A stretch of DNA of 64,000 bases from Oscillospiraceae bacterium (GCA_021199795.1 JAJQHJ010000038.1:62001-126000); one strand, 5' to 3'. Positions 53,084 to 62,560 are shown, numbered from the stretch's first letter. Program-made: numbers and translations. Notes: generated by a model from the letters alone, not told the origin.

Positions 53084-54364
53084 TTACTCCTCACCTGAAA
53101 CTTCTTTTTCATCGGTTATGGTTTCGCTCATAGCTTCTTCCTTTGAAACCTCAACAGCCGGAATAATGGTGCTGTTTTCTCCTATGTTCACCCCAGCCAT
53201 CGAGTAGTACGACGTTTCCGTCGGCATGTTCTTTCTTGTCAGATTTCTTCTTACAATCGCCGAAAGGAGGTCGAATACAACTGCAAACAGAGGAACTCCT
53301 ATAATCATTCCGACAATTCCGAAGAGATTTCCGCATACTATGATAGAGATAAGAACCCAGAATGACGAAATGCCAATGCTGTTGCCAAGAATTTTCGGAC
53401 CTATAACGTTACCATCGATTTGCTGGAGAACCAGTATAAATATCAGGAACCAGATCACTTTTCTCGGCTCTGCGATGAGAACAAGTAACGCCGAGGGGAT
53501 AGCTCCGATGAACGGACCGAATATCGGGATGATGTTCGTGATTCCGATTATGATAGAAATGATCATTCCATAAGGCATCTGGAGAATCAGCATACCGACT
53601 GCGCAAAGGCATCCTATTATGATGGAATCAAGAATCTTGCCATAGATAAACCCTAGCAATGCGTGATTGGTGCTTGAGGTGAATGTAAAGATAGGATGAT
53701 ATATCTTCTCAGGAAACAGACCAACGATAAGCTTCTTAGCCTGAGACTGCAAGAGTTCCTTACTCGCAAGGAAGTAGATAGCGACGAAGAATCCCAGGAT
53801 GAAGTTCTTGACCGAGTCTGCAAAGCTGAGCAGGCTTGTCAGTAGAGTTGACAGCTGGGAAGCCAGGTTCGACACGAATGAACTCAAGTAGGATGCGATA
53901 TTGTCAAGCTCATTGCTGACAACCGAGGCAATGCTCGGATAGTCGTCTAGGAGCTTAGTGAGCCAAGCTTCAACAGCTGGATAGACCTCGTTTACAAGAC
54001 CGTCATAAATTCCCGGGATGCTCGAAATAATCTGCGGGATTACCGCCATTATAACTAGGACTATGACAGCAATTATGATAATTGACGCCACCAGTATTCC
54101 GATTGCCCTCGAAGCTTTCGGGTGAGGCTTTTTGCGGAAGATGGTTTTTCCGAGGATAATCTCTGTCCGTTTCACCATCGAATTCATGATGAATGCGATT
54201 ACGAGTCCCCATATAACCGGCTCAAGAACGCTCAGTATATTCCCAAAAAACGATCTCACCGTGTCCCATTGGAACAGGAAGAGTACCACCAGAAGTACAA
54301 AAGTGATAAAGGCAAAGCAGTAGCCGAATATCTTGTTGTATTTTTTATTGTCAAAGAATCTCAA
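53084..54364 (-). CDS. AI-2E family membrane transporter
   Basis: Seen: 426 residues from TTG 54364 with GGGGGT ahead. About eight membrane helices; the family pattern is clear in VLEPVIWGLVIAFIMN near the N-terminus and in PLFAVVFDLL near the end. Members export small molecules (AI-2, or sodium/protons in some cases) and the substrate here is unknown. The last 60 residues are a polar, acidic cytoplasmic tail. It is a single gene divergent from pcrA. Confidence 0.85.
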   Translation of the reverse strand: MRFFDNKKYNKIFGYCFAFITFVLLVVLFLFQWDTVRSFFGNILSVLEPVIWGLVIAFIMNSMVKRTEIILGKTIFRKKPHPKASRAIGILVASIIIIAVIVLVIMAVIPQIISSIPGIYDGLVNEVYPAVEAWLTKLLDDYPSIASVVSNELDNIASYLSSFVSNLASQLSTLLTSLLSFADSVKNFILGFFVAIYFLASKELLQSQAKKLIVGLFPEKIYHPIFTFTSSTNHALLGFIYGKILDSIIIGCLCAVGMLILQMPYGMIISIIIGITNIIPIFGPFIGAIPSALLVLIAEPRKVIWFLIFILVLQQIDGNVIGPKILGNSIGISSFWVLISIIVCGNLFGIVGMIIGVPLFAVVFDLLSAIVRRNLTRKNMPTETSYYSMAGVNIGENSTIIPAVEVSKEEAMSETITDEKEVSGEE

Positions 54365-54393
54365 TCGAATACCCCCAAATATCAGGTAGAGCG

Positions 54394-54438
54394 GGTTAAA
54401 GTGTCGGCTTTAACCTTAGCAAATGCAGTACATTTGCT
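54394..54438 (-). repeat. Two adjacent hairpins in the leader of the AI-2E gene
   Basis: GGTTAAAG (54394-54401) with CTTTAACC (54408-54415), and AGCAAATG (54418-54425) with CATTTGCT (54431-54438), each an 8-bp perfect stem. They lie between the likely promoter and the TTG start. Confidence 0.6.
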
Positions 54439-54441
54439 TAT

Positions 54442-54471
54442 AGTATACACTATGTAGATGTTAAATGTCCA
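54442..54471 (-). promoter_or_regulatory. Likely promoter of the AI-2E gene
   Basis: On the minus strand: TGGACA (54471-54466), 18-base spacer, TATACT (54447-54442). Confidence 0.5.
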
Positions 54472-54584
54472 TACCCAAAAGTGAAATTTTTAGAAAAAGA
54501 TAAAAATCGTCTCGCCGGTATTTCCTTTTTCGATTGTTTGTGGTATACTTGACTGGTGCAGATTTAAGACACGGAGGAAAGAAA

Positions 54585-56936
54585 GTGGCAGATAAATTTA
54601 CTGAGCTAAAAAGAAAAGCTCTTACAAAATATTTTTCAAATCTCAATGACATGCAGCGTGAAGCTGTATTCACAGTTGACGGACCGGTTCTCATTTTAGC
54701 CGGAGCCGGAAGCGGCAAGACAACAGTTCTTGTAAACCGTGTTGCCAACATGATCTATTTCGGCAACGCGTATAACGACACCTACAGATATTCGGGAGTG
54801 ACCCCTGATGACGAGAAGTTCCTTGAAGACTTTGCCGACGGAAAAACCGACGACTCTGAACGCTTAAGAACAATCACCGCCGTCAATTGCGTCAATCCAT
54901 GGAACATCCTGGCGATCACATTTACAAACAAAGCAGCAGGCGAGCTCAAGGACAGACTTCACCAGATGCTTGGCTCTGTTGCCGACGGCATAACAGCAGC
55001 GACTTTTCACTCGGCATGTGTCCGGATATTAAGACGTGAGATTGATAAGCTCGGCTATTCAAGCAGCTTCACAATTTATGACACCGACGACACCCAAAGA
55101 GTTATAAAGGATTGCCTCAAGGACTATAATATCTCAGATAAGCGATTCCCGCCAAAAGAGATTATGCGTGAGATTTCCTCAGCTAAGGAGTCCCAGGTCG
55201 ACGAAAACGAGTATGCAAAGCTCTCAATGGGCGACTATCGCAAGCAGACCATCGCAAAAATCTATTCTGAATACCAACATAGATTACGTAATGCAAATGC
55301 CCTCGACTTTGACGACATAATTCTTCTCACAGTCAAGCTTTTCGAGGACTTCCCGGACGTTCTCGATCACTACCAGAATCTCTATAAATACATATTAGTA
55401 GACGAGTACCAGGACACCAACATGGTTCAATATCGTCTGATATCCATGCTCAGCGCAAAGCGGAAGAACCTCTGCGTGGTAGGAGACGACGATCAGTCAA
55501 TCTACAAATTCAGGGGTGCAACAATCGAGAATATACTCTCATTTGAACACCAATATGAGAACGCAAAAGTAATCCGCCTTGAGCAGAACTACCGCTCAAC
55601 CCAGAATATCCTGACATGTGCCAATGAGGTTATAAAGAATAACCGCAGCCGTAAGGGCAAAAAGCTCTGGACCTCTGCCGGTGACGGCGAAAAGGTAACC
55701 GTCTATGGTGCTTCCAATGAGTCGAGCGAGTCGAAATACGTCGCTGAAACAATCCTGGGCTACATCAAGAACGGCGGCAAGTATTCAGACAATGCAGTTT
55801 TATACCGCATGAACGCCCAGTCAAACTCAATCGAGAATGCATTCATGCGAAGCGGAATCCCATATAAAGTCATAGGGGGATTAAAGTTCTTTGATCGTAA
55901 GGAAGTCAAAGATATCGTTGCCTACCTGTCAGTACTGAATAATGAAAACGACCTCCTCAGGCTCAAACGCATCATCAACGAGCCGAAACGTGGCATAGGA
56001 GCCGCAACGGTCGATGCACTCGAAAGCATTTCAAGAGACCTGGGAGAATCGCCATTGCAGGTAATGAGGATGGCTCGCGATTATCCGATTCTGTCACGCT
56101 CAGCTCCAAAGCTTATGATGCTTGCTGACATGTTCGATGAGCTGAGGGAACATGCCGATCTGATTCCACTTCCAGATCTCCTGGATGAACTGATGGACAA
56201 ATCCGGCTACCGTGCATACTTAGAAACCCAGGGCGATGAGGGACTGACCCGACTTGAAAACATCAATGAACTTAAATCCTCGATGGTAAACTACATCGAT
56301 GAAGCCGATGAGCCCTCACTTTCCGGATTCCTTGAAGACGTAGCCCTGATTTCGGATATAGACTCAATGGATGAGTCGGACAGTGTCACCCTTATGACCG
56401 TCCACTCTGCAAAGGGGCTCGAATTCAACAATGTGTTCGTTGTGGGCTTGGAGGAGAATATCTTCCCGTCTTCTCGCAGTATGGATTCAGAAGAGGATGT
56501 CGAAGAGGAACGCCGCTTGGCATATGTGGCAATAACCCGTGCAAGAAAGCATCTTAGCCTCAGCTATGCCCGCCAGAGGCTGCTGTTTGGTTCAACCAAC
56601 TTCAACCGTCCGTCAAGGTTTATTTCAGAGCTTCCTGAGGGAGCAGTCGAAAAGCAAACGGAAAGAACCTCCGACGACTACCAGAGAAGAACTGTTCCAC
56701 AAAACCACACATCAACCGCCACGTCATATCTCCAGAATGCCACAAAGAAGCCCCAGACCCAGAAGTCAGCAGATATCGATTTCTCAATCGGCGACAGGGT
56801 TCACCACAACGTATTTGGAGACGGAACAGTCCTGAAAGTCACCAGGATGTCGAATGACAGCCTCCTTGAAGTTGCTTTCGACAGTGTTGGCACCAAGAAG
56901 ATAATGGCAGCATTCGCAAAAATATCTAAAATATAG
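54585..56936 (+). CDS. pcrA: ATP-dependent DNA helicase PcrA/UvrD
   Basis: Superfamily 1 3'-5' helicase for excision repair and removal of RecA. Seen: 783 residues from GTG 54585, with GGAGGAAAG ahead. Walker A GAGSGKTTVL, VDEYQDTN (motif II), GDDDQSIYKFRGA (motif III), RLEQNYRSTQNI (motif IV), MTVHSAKGLEF (motif V) and YVAITRARK (motif VI). A C-terminal Tudor-like segment (DRVHHNVFGDGTV) binds RNA polymerase in homologues. An insertion of about 35 residues after motif I carries TYRYSGVTPDDEKF. Start of a downstream series with only 9 bases to the next gene. Confidence 0.95.
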   Translation: MADKFTELKRKALTKYFSNLNDMQREAVFTVDGPVLILAGAGSGKTTVLVNRVANMIYFGNAYNDTYRYSGVTPDDEKFLEDFADGKTDDSERLRTITAVNCVNPWNILAITFTNKAAGELKDRLHQMLGSVADGITAATFHSACVRILRREIDKLGYSSSFTIYDTDDTQRVIKDCLKDYNISDKRFPPKEIMREISSAKESQVDENEYAKLSMGDYRKQTIAKIYSEYQHRLRNANALDFDDIILLTVKLFEDFPDVLDHYQNLYKYILVDEYQDTNMVQYRLISMLSAKRKNLCVVGDDDQSIYKFRGATIENILSFEHQYENAKVIRLEQNYRSTQNILTCANEVIKNNRSRKGKKLWTSAGDGEKVTVYGASNESSESKYVAETILGYIKNGGKYSDNAVLYRMNAQSNSIENAFMRSGIPYKVIGGLKFFDRKEVKDIVAYLSVLNNENDLLRLKRIINEPKRGIGAATVDALESISRDLGESPLQVMRMARDYPILSRSAPKLMMLADMFDELREHADLIPLPDLLDELMDKSGYRAYLETQGDEGLTRLENINELKSSMVNYIDEADEPSLSGFLEDVALISDIDSMDESDSVTLMTVHSAKGLEFNNVFVVGLEENIFPSSRSMDSEEDVEEERRLAYVAITRARKHLSLSYARQRLLFGSTNFNRPSRFISELPEGAVEKQTERTSDDYQRRTVPQNHTSTATSYLQNATKKPQTQKSADIDFSIGDRVHHNVFGDGTVLKVTRMSNDSLLEVAFDSVGTKKIMAAFAKISKI

Positions 56937-56945
56937 AGGTACACA

Positions 56946-57542
56946 ATGGCATACACATATGAAGATTACTTGACAGAGGACATGTTAAGCCTCCATGACG
57001 AGATGGCGGTGAAGATACTGATTTGCTATTTCTTAAGGCAGATTAACCGCCCGATAACTCCCGTTCAGCTAGCGGAGATAGCGACGACCGACGGGATAGT
57101 GAACTATTTCACCTACTCGTCAGTGGTGGAAAACATGCTCGAAAGCGGAATGCTCACGCTCAGACAGGAAGGTGATGAGGAGTACTATGTCCTCTCAGAG
57201 ACAGCAAGAGCCGGAGCCGAGAGCTTCAAGCAACAGGTACCGCAGAGATTCCGCAACAAGATATTATCAGCCGGACTCAAGTTCTTCGCGCGTCTCAAGA
57301 ATGAGAACGATGTCAATATCTATGTCGAGCCGCAGGAAAAGGGCTACCTTGTAGAAGTCACCTGTACCGATATGGGAACCACACTCATGGACTTAAAGAT
57401 TTACGCTCCCGATGAGGAGCAGGCGAATCTCCTTGCAGAGAAAATAAGACTCAACCCGACAGACTTCTATGCGAAAGTAATAGATTTCGCAACCGAGAAT
57501 GAGGAGTATCAGCCGGAAGTAAAGGAGGTCGACGATCTTTGA
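56946..57542 (+). CDS. DUF4364 family winged-helix protein
   Basis: Seen: 198 residues. N-terminal helix-turn-helix like region (LLICYFLRQINRPIT in slightly different order: ICYFLRQINRPITPVQLAEI) followed by an alpha/beta domain. It matches the DUF4364 family, presumed transcription regulators found in Clostridia, from memory of its N-terminal pattern. The end overlaps yfbR by four bases. Target genes unknown. Confidence 0.75.
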   Translation: MAYTYEDYLTEDMLSLHDEMAVKILICYFLRQINRPITPVQLAEIATTDGIVNYFTYSSVVENMLESGMLTLRQEGDEEYYVLSETARAGAESFKQQVPQRFRNKILSAGLKFFARLKNENDVNIYVEPQEKGYLVEVTCTDMGTTLMDLKIYAPDEEQANLLAEKIRLNPTDFYAKVIDFATENEEYQPEVKEVDDL

Positions 57543-58120
57543 CTGAAAACAACAGCTTCTTCGCACTTACTTCCCGAATGAAGTACATAAACCGTTGGGG
57601 ACTGATGCGCAATACCCGCAATGAAAATATCGCCGAGCACTCTTTGGACACGGCAATCATAGCGCATCTTCTGTGCGTCCTCCGCAATGATCGCTTCGGC
57701 GGAAATGTCGACCCTGACAGAGCCGCAGTACTCGCCATCTTCCATGATACAACCGAAATAATAACCGGAGATTTGCCAACCCCGGTCAAATACCTGAATC
57801 CTGAGATAAGAACCGCCTATAAGGACGTAGAAGCCGCCGCAGTTGAAAAGCTTTTAGGCTGTATCCCTGAGGACATCAGGGGAGAATACGACGGAATATT
57901 CAAGTCGGAGGACAAAGAGCTTCATAGCCTCGTCAAAGCCGCCGACAAAATCTCTGCACTCATAAAGTGCATCGAGGAAAGAAAGTCCGGAAACCGTGAC
58001 TTCGAGGAAGCGGAAAAGCAAACAATCGAATCAATCAGGGCTATGGCAATTCCCGAGGCTGACATGTTTCTCGATGAATTCCTGCCCGCATATGAGCTTA
58101 CTCTCGACGAGCAGGCTTAA
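57539..58120 (+). CDS. yfbR: HD-domain 5'-deoxynucleotidase, YfbR-like
   Basis: Dephosphorylates deoxynucleoside 5'-monophosphates. Seen: 193 residues from TTG 57539 with AAGGAGG ahead. HD metal motifs: H in NIAEHSLDTA, HD in AIFHDTTEIITGDLPTPVK, and a late D in VKAADKISALIKC. Length fits the family. Translationally coupled to the DUF4364 gene. Confidence 0.88.
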   Translation: MTENNSFFALTSRMKYINRWGLMRNTRNENIAEHSLDTAIIAHLLCVLRNDRFGGNVDPDRAAVLAIFHDTTEIITGDLPTPVKYLNPEIRTAYKDVEAAAVEKLLGCIPEDIRGEYDGIFKSEDKELHSLVKAADKISALIKCIEERKSGNRDFEEAEKQTIESIRAMAIPEADMFLDEFLPAYELTLDEQA

Positions 58121-58141
58121 ACATCACAAAGGGTGATTTTA

Positions 58142-59308
58142 TTGCTAAAAAGGCTTTTTATCAAGGACTATCAAAATACATCCGACCCGGAAGTGCGGAT
58201 AAGATATGGCACCGTCGCCGGAGTTTTCGGACTGCTGACAAATGTAGTTCTCTTCCTCTTCAAGCTCCTGGTGGGTCTCATGTCGCACAGTATCACTGTC
58301 ATTGCAGATGCTGTAAACAATCTGTCCGATGCGTGCTCATCAGTGCTCACTATGATTGGTTTCAAGCTCTCAAGCCGCCCCGCCGACAAGGATCACCCTT
58401 ACGGTCATGCAAGATACGAGGAGATAACCGCCCTCATTGTGGCACTTTTGGTTCTCTGTGTCGGAGTCCTCTTTGCAAAGAGCTCTATTGACAAGATAAT
58501 CACACCGACTGAGCTTGAAATCAGCGTTGTAACCTACGTAATCCTGGTAGCAGCTGTTGTTGTCAAGCTCTGGCAGTACTTTACATACCTCGACTTCTCG
58601 AAAGCCATAGACTCCGATGCCCTGAAAGCTGATGCGGTCGATTCAAGAAACGATATCATAACAACCGGTTCTGTAATTCTCAGTATGGCGGTCATGCAGG
58701 TATTCAAGGTCAACCTCGACGGTTGGTTCGGACTCATAATCTCAGTTTTCGTGATAATCTCCGCTGTGAGAACCCTTTCCGAGGTCATCAGCCCGATGCT
58801 TGGCGAGCATCCTGATGAGAAGCTGGTCGAATCTATCTACTCGCTTGTTTCCGGCAGGGAAAACATTGTCGGCTACCACGACCTCATCATCCATAGCTAC
58901 GGAGCAGGGAAGTGCTATGCATCCTTGCATGTAGAGGTCGACGCTTCGCAGGACATCTTCTTACTTCACGACATGATCGACACCATCGAGCGCGAGGCAA
59001 ACGAGAAGCTCGGAATTCTCCTGACAATCCATATGGATCCGGTCGACATGAAAGACCCACTCAGGGCAAAACTACATGACATCACTATAGAAGCTCTTCA
59101 CGATGAATTCGGAAGCGACCTTGGAATCCACGATTTCAGGATAGTTGCCGGACCCACCCACACCAATATTTTATTTGACATTGTAGAGCCGTTCGGAGAA
59201 CACTATGACTTAACCCGCATCGAAACCCTTTTGACGGAGAAGTATCTTGAGGCACACGACCCCACACAATACTATTTCGTCATCAACGTTGATAAGAAGA
59301 TGGACTGA
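58142..59308 (+). CDS. Cation diffusion facilitator transporter
   Basis: Exports divalent metals such as zinc, manganese or iron by proton exchange. Seen: 388 residues from TTG 58142; AAAGGGTGAT lies just ahead, whereas the alternative GTG 58133 is inside it. Six membrane helices; metal-site pattern HSITVIADAVNNLSDA in helix 2 and DSRNDI in helix 5; a C-terminal cytoplasmic domain with VDASQDIFLLHDMIDTIE. The substrate cannot be set: the helix 2 and 5 ligands are D-D type with N and S neighbours. Its stop overlaps the next ATG by one base. Confidence 0.9.
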   Translation: MLKRLFIKDYQNTSDPEVRIRYGTVAGVFGLLTNVVLFLFKLLVGLMSHSITVIADAVNNLSDACSSVLTMIGFKLSSRPADKDHPYGHARYEEITALIVALLVLCVGVLFAKSSIDKIITPTELEISVVTYVILVAAVVVKLWQYFTYLDFSKAIDSDALKADAVDSRNDIITTGSVILSMAVMQVFKVNLDGWFGLIISVFVIISAVRTLSEVISPMLGEHPDEKLVESIYSLVSGRENIVGYHDLIIHSYGAGKCYASLHVEVDASQDIFLLHDMIDTIEREANEKLGILLTIHMDPVDMKDPLRAKLHDITIEALHDEFGSDLGIHDFRIVAGPTHTNILFDIVEPFGEHYDLTRIETLLTEKYLEAHDPTQYYFVINVDKKMD

Positions 59309-60447
59309 TGAAAAACCGTAAACTCAAAAAGTCCGACATTGCCCTCATAGCCGTTTTTGTCCTGGCGATTCTGTTCAACATAATCGCCCGGCTGTCGGTC
59401 ACTATCTCTGATTTCTATGTCCAGAAAATTTACCCCATAATCTCAACTCCGTTCATCTGGCTTTCAGGACTTTTCCCGTTCTCTGTGGGCGAGGTTATGA
59501 TAGCACTCGCCGTGCTTCTCGTCATTATCGGATTGCCGGTCTTCATTATCTTCATGATAGTGAAGCGCAAGGATAAGAAGCTCACTTCAAAGGTCAGCCA
59601 CTTTTCTCTCCGGTTTGTTGCATGGATAGTGGCGTATGTCCTCATGACCGAAACCCTGAACTGCTTCGTTATGTACCAGTGCACACCGTTCTCGGAACGC
59701 TATTTTGAGGAAACGGAACACACCGAAGAGCTTTTGATAGAAACAATAGGTGCAGTAGCCGACGGCTTGGCAGAACTCTACACAGAATTTGACAGGGGAG
59801 AAGACGGCTACATAGAGCTCGACGATGACTACATTGACGAGTGCAAGGAAGCCTTGCAAGCTATTTCCGAGGACTATTCCCAGCTTTCCGGTTATTATCC
59901 TAACCCGAAAGGCATCTTCTTCTCGTTCTTCATGTCCCAGGAGAGCATTATCGGCTTGTATATCCCGTTTGCATTCGAAGCCACATACAACCGCGATCCT
60001 CAGGATATCTCCAAGCCCGCAACCATCTGCCATGAGCTTGCCCACCTCAAGGGCATAATCCAGGAGGATGAAGCCAGCTTTGTTGCAATGGTCGCCTGCT
60101 TTAACAGTGACTCTGCCGCCGTCCGCTATAGCGGTCTCTTAGATGCGTTCTATTATCTCTATTCCGACGCCAAGGAACTGATCGGCACCTCATATGAAGA
60201 CGCTTTCCGTGAAGCCATCGCCAATGTCCCATCAGAAGCCTGGGACTACGACCTTTATTCGTTCAAGTCCACCTATTGGGAGGAGAACGAGGATAAGGAA
60301 ATAATCCCGACCGAAACCGTTCAGGCAGTCTCGGAAGCACTGACAGATGCAAACCTCAAGTTCAACGAGGTTGAAGAGGGAATTGAGATATATTATGAAG
60401 TCACCGAGCTTCTCATGGACTATTACGCCGCGGGAGGCACCATCTGA
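59308..60447 (+). CDS. DUF3810 family membrane protein, putative zinc metalloprotease
   Basis: Seen: 379 residues. Three hydrophobic helices in the first 115 residues, then an outer or inner soluble domain with the motif CHELAHLKGIIQEDEASF near residue 247; HELAH is a HExxH zinc site and the following E could be the third ligand. This matches DUF3810, a family without known substrate. Start ATG 59308 overlaps the stop of the metal exporter, so the two are co-translated. A role in envelope protein turnover is inference only. Confidence 0.78.
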   Translation: MKNRKLKKSDIALIAVFVLAILFNIIARLSVTISDFYVQKIYPIISTPFIWLSGLFPFSVGEVMIALAVLLVIIGLPVFIIFMIVKRKDKKLTSKVSHFSLRFVAWIVAYVLMTETLNCFVMYQCTPFSERYFEETEHTEELLIETIGAVADGLAELYTEFDRGEDGYIELDDDYIDECKEALQAISEDYSQLSGYYPNPKGIFFSFFMSQESIIGLYIPFAFEATYNRDPQDISKPATICHELAHLKGIIQEDEASFVAMVACFNSDSAAVRYSGLLDAFYYLYSDAKELIGTSYEDAFREAIANVPSEAWDYDLYSFKSTYWEENEDKEIIPTETVQAVSEALTDANLKFNEVEEGIEIYYEVTELLMDYYAAGGTI

Positions 60448-60472
60448 TCAAGATATACGGAGGAACATTATA

Positions 60473-61630
60473 ATGAAACCGAAAAGAATACTTTCCGCAG
60501 TCATAGCGTTTGCCATATCGGTAACGGCTTTGACCTCCTGCGGAAGCACTTCTCATCCTGACCTGTACGCCTATGACGAGGACGCACCGTCTCTCTACGA
60601 AGCCTTTTCGCAGTGGTTCAAGGTAGGAACAGCCATGAACACCAGCGACCTGGTAGAGGGCTCAGAGGAAATGGAAATTCTCATCAAGCAGTACAACGTT
60701 TTCACCCTTGAAAACGAGTCGAAGCCGGACGCTATGCACCCGTCGGAAGATGTCTACAACTTCGATGCCCTGGACAAGCTGGTCGAATTCGCAAATGAAT
60801 ATGACAAAACTGTCCGTGGACATGTTCTCGTATGGCACTCCCAGTGCCCCGACTGGTTCTTCTATGACGATGACGGCAATACCGTTTCGGCAGATGTTCT
60901 TGTCGAACGCATGAAAGAGCACATCACGACAATAGTCAGCCACTATAAGGGCGAAGTCGACGTCTGGGACGTTGTTAATGAAACCCTCGGCGACAACGGC
61001 GGACTCCGTGATTCAATGTGGTATCAGATCATCGGCGACTATGACGGCGACGGCGACAAGTATGACTACATAGAAATCGCTTTCACCACAGCTCATGAAG
61101 CCGATCCCGACGCCCGGCTCATCATCAACGACTACAACCTTGAATGGTCGGAAGACCGCACCATCACCATGTACATGATGGTCAAGAGTATGCTCGAAGA
61201 GGGCATCCCGATTGACGGCATAGGCTTGCAGATGCATATTGACATCGATTTCGACGTCGAGACCTGCAAAAATAACGTTGAAATCCTCATGAAACTGAAA
61301 GAAATCGACCCCGATTTCGTCATCGAAATAACCGAGCTCGACCTCAGCTGTTTCTCCTGGAGCGACCAATCAACCGAAGTGGAGCTGACTGATGAGTTCG
61401 TAGAAATGTTTGATAGCCTTTATTCAGATATCTTTGAAATGTTCATCGAATTCTCCGAAGCCGGCTATCTCGACTCAGTAGTCATGTGGGGCTATAATGA
61501 CGGTTCAACCTGGCTCAACAGCTACCCCGTCTCCGGCAGAACCAATCACCCTTTGCTGATTGATGAGGATTACAAACTAAAATCCGCCTATTGGAGCCTC
61601 ATAGACCTGGCTCAAGCGAAATCGTCATAA
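60473..61630 (+). CDS. GH10 endo-1,4-beta-xylanase lipoprotein
   Basis: Hydrolyses xylan backbones outside the cell. Seen: 385 residues from ATG 60473. A lipoprotein signal with lipobox LTSC (Cys about residue 23) anchors it to the membrane. The GH10 barrel spans about 40-375: HVLVWHSQCPDWF, acid/base Glu in WDVVNETLGD and nucleophile Glu in VIEITELDLS. No carbohydrate-binding or dockerin domain. GGAGG precedes the start. It lies just ahead of the secreted PDTG protein, which suggests a cell-surface fibre-degrading set. Confidence 0.92.
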   Translation: MKPKRILSAVIAFAISVTALTSCGSTSHPDLYAYDEDAPSLYEAFSQWFKVGTAMNTSDLVEGSEEMEILIKQYNVFTLENESKPDAMHPSEDVYNFDALDKLVEFANEYDKTVRGHVLVWHSQCPDWFFYDDDGNTVSADVLVERMKEHITTIVSHYKGEVDVWDVVNETLGDNGGLRDSMWYQIIGDYDGDGDKYDYIEIAFTTAHEADPDARLIINDYNLEWSEDRTITMYMMVKSMLEEGIPIDGIGLQMHIDIDFDVETCKNNVEILMKLKEIDPDFVIEITELDLSCFSWSDQSTEVELTDEFVEMFDSLYSDIFEMFIEFSEAGYLDSVVMWGYNDGSTWLNSYPVSGRTNHPLLIDEDYKLKSAYWSLIDLAQAKSS

Positions 61631-61673
61631 TTCCAATCTCTGTTTCAAAAATTAACACTCCTCCCGCCTTTAC

Positions 61674-61694
61674 AAAAGTTTTCACAAAACTTTT
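61674..61694 (+). terminator. AT-rich hairpin after the xylanase gene
   Basis: AAAAGTTTT (61674-61682), loop CAC, AAAACTTTT (61686-61694): a perfect 9-bp stem. The T-tract lies within the stem, so terminator function is uncertain. Confidence 0.45.
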
Positions 61695-61717
61695 CTCAAA
61701 AAAAGTGGGAAATATGA

Positions 61718-61746
61718 TTGACAAATCCGCCTTTTGGTGTTATCAT
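61718..61746 (+). promoter_or_regulatory. Promoter of the PDTG surface protein gene
   Basis: TTGACA (61718-61723), 17-base spacer, TATCAT (61741-61746). Confidence 0.8.
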
Positions 61747-61761
61747 ATATGTGGTTTTACA

Positions 61762-61777
61762 CCAAAATATATTTTGG
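61762..61777 (+). promoter_or_regulatory. Palindrome CCAAAATATATTTTGG overlapping the Shine-Dalgarno, copy 1
   Basis: A perfect 16-base palindrome whose last bases (GG) lead straight into the ribosome site GGAGG. In RNA it would form a 6-bp stem with loop TATA directly abutting the Shine-Dalgarno. The same element occurs at 63700 in front of a second secreted protein. As DNA it could also be an operator. Confidence 0.7.
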
Positions 61778-61787
61778 AGGAATTCAA

Positions 61788-62540
61788 ATGAAGAAATTTT
61801 TGTCAATCGCTTTGGCAGTAGTCATGGTTCTTTCCGTGTCTGTCTGCGCATTTGCTGATGATGCTCTCGTTAGTGAGACCACCATGTTCTGGTCAAACGG
61901 CAACTGGAATGATTACACTCTCGACGAGATCACCATGCCTGAGCTCATCGAAGCTCTTCAGACTGAGGGTGCTTGCCTCTGCGTTACCAGAGACACTGAG
62001 ACTCACATTTCGTTCGCTGACGGCGGCTATGAGAAGTTCAACATTCTCGACTCCTGGTGGAGTGGCACTGTTGAATCAACTGGCTATCAGTGGGTTGTTC
62101 TTGGCACTGCTGGACACACCGATGCTGACGAGCCCGATTCCGGTATCATCGACTGCGTTTACGATGATGGCGTAACCGTTATGTGGGATGGTGCTACTGT
62201 TGCACAGGCTTTGATCGACGGCGGCTTCAATTCTGAGGGCGGCGTTACCATGATCATCAATAGCTCTGATGATGGTGCTTACAAGGTTTCCAGCGTTTCA
62301 GTTGTAATCTCTGAATATGCTACTTCTACTTCTTCTGCTGAGGAAGAGACCACTGAAGAGACTTCTGAAGAGACCACTGAAGAGGCTGAGGATGCTTCCG
62401 ATGCTACTGAAGAGACCACTGAGACCACTGAGTCTTCTTCCTCTTCTTCATCTTCATCTTCTCCTGACACCGGTGTTGCACTTGCTCTCGTTCCGATGGC
62501 AATCGCTGGCATCGCTGTAGTTTCTTCTAAGAGAAGATAA
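61788..62540 (+). CDS. Secreted surface protein with SPDTG sorting-like C-terminus
   Basis: Seen: 250 residues from ATG 61788. Signal peptide (KKFLSIALAVVMVLSVSVCA, cut near residue 23), then a soluble domain with many aromatic and acidic residues (about 25-175), a Thr/Ser/Glu-rich linker (about 178-225) with repeats of EETTEE type and a Ser run, then SPDTG, a hydrophobic helix and a basic end SSKRR. The C-terminus has the layout of a sortase sorting signal, with SPDTG in place of LPXTG. I do not recognise the soluble domain. The codon use is strongly biased to GCT, ATC and CTC, which suggests high expression. A strong terminator follows. Confidence 0.75.
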   Translation: MKKFLSIALAVVMVLSVSVCAFADDALVSETTMFWSNGNWNDYTLDEITMPELIEALQTEGACLCVTRDTETHISFADGGYEKFNILDSWWSGTVESTGYQWVVLGTAGHTDADEPDSGIIDCVYDDGVTVMWDGATVAQALIDGGFNSEGGVTMIINSSDDGAYKVSSVSVVISEYATSTSSAEEETTEETSEETTEEAEDASDATEETTETTESSSSSSSSSSPDTGVALALVPMAIAGIAVVSSKRR

Positions 62541-62560
62541 TCTCACAACATTAACTGATT

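Noticed and set aside
62279..62512. Minus-strand frame rich in Glu, Ser and Val
   Set aside because: Antisense of the Ser/Thr/Glu-rich linker of the surface protein.
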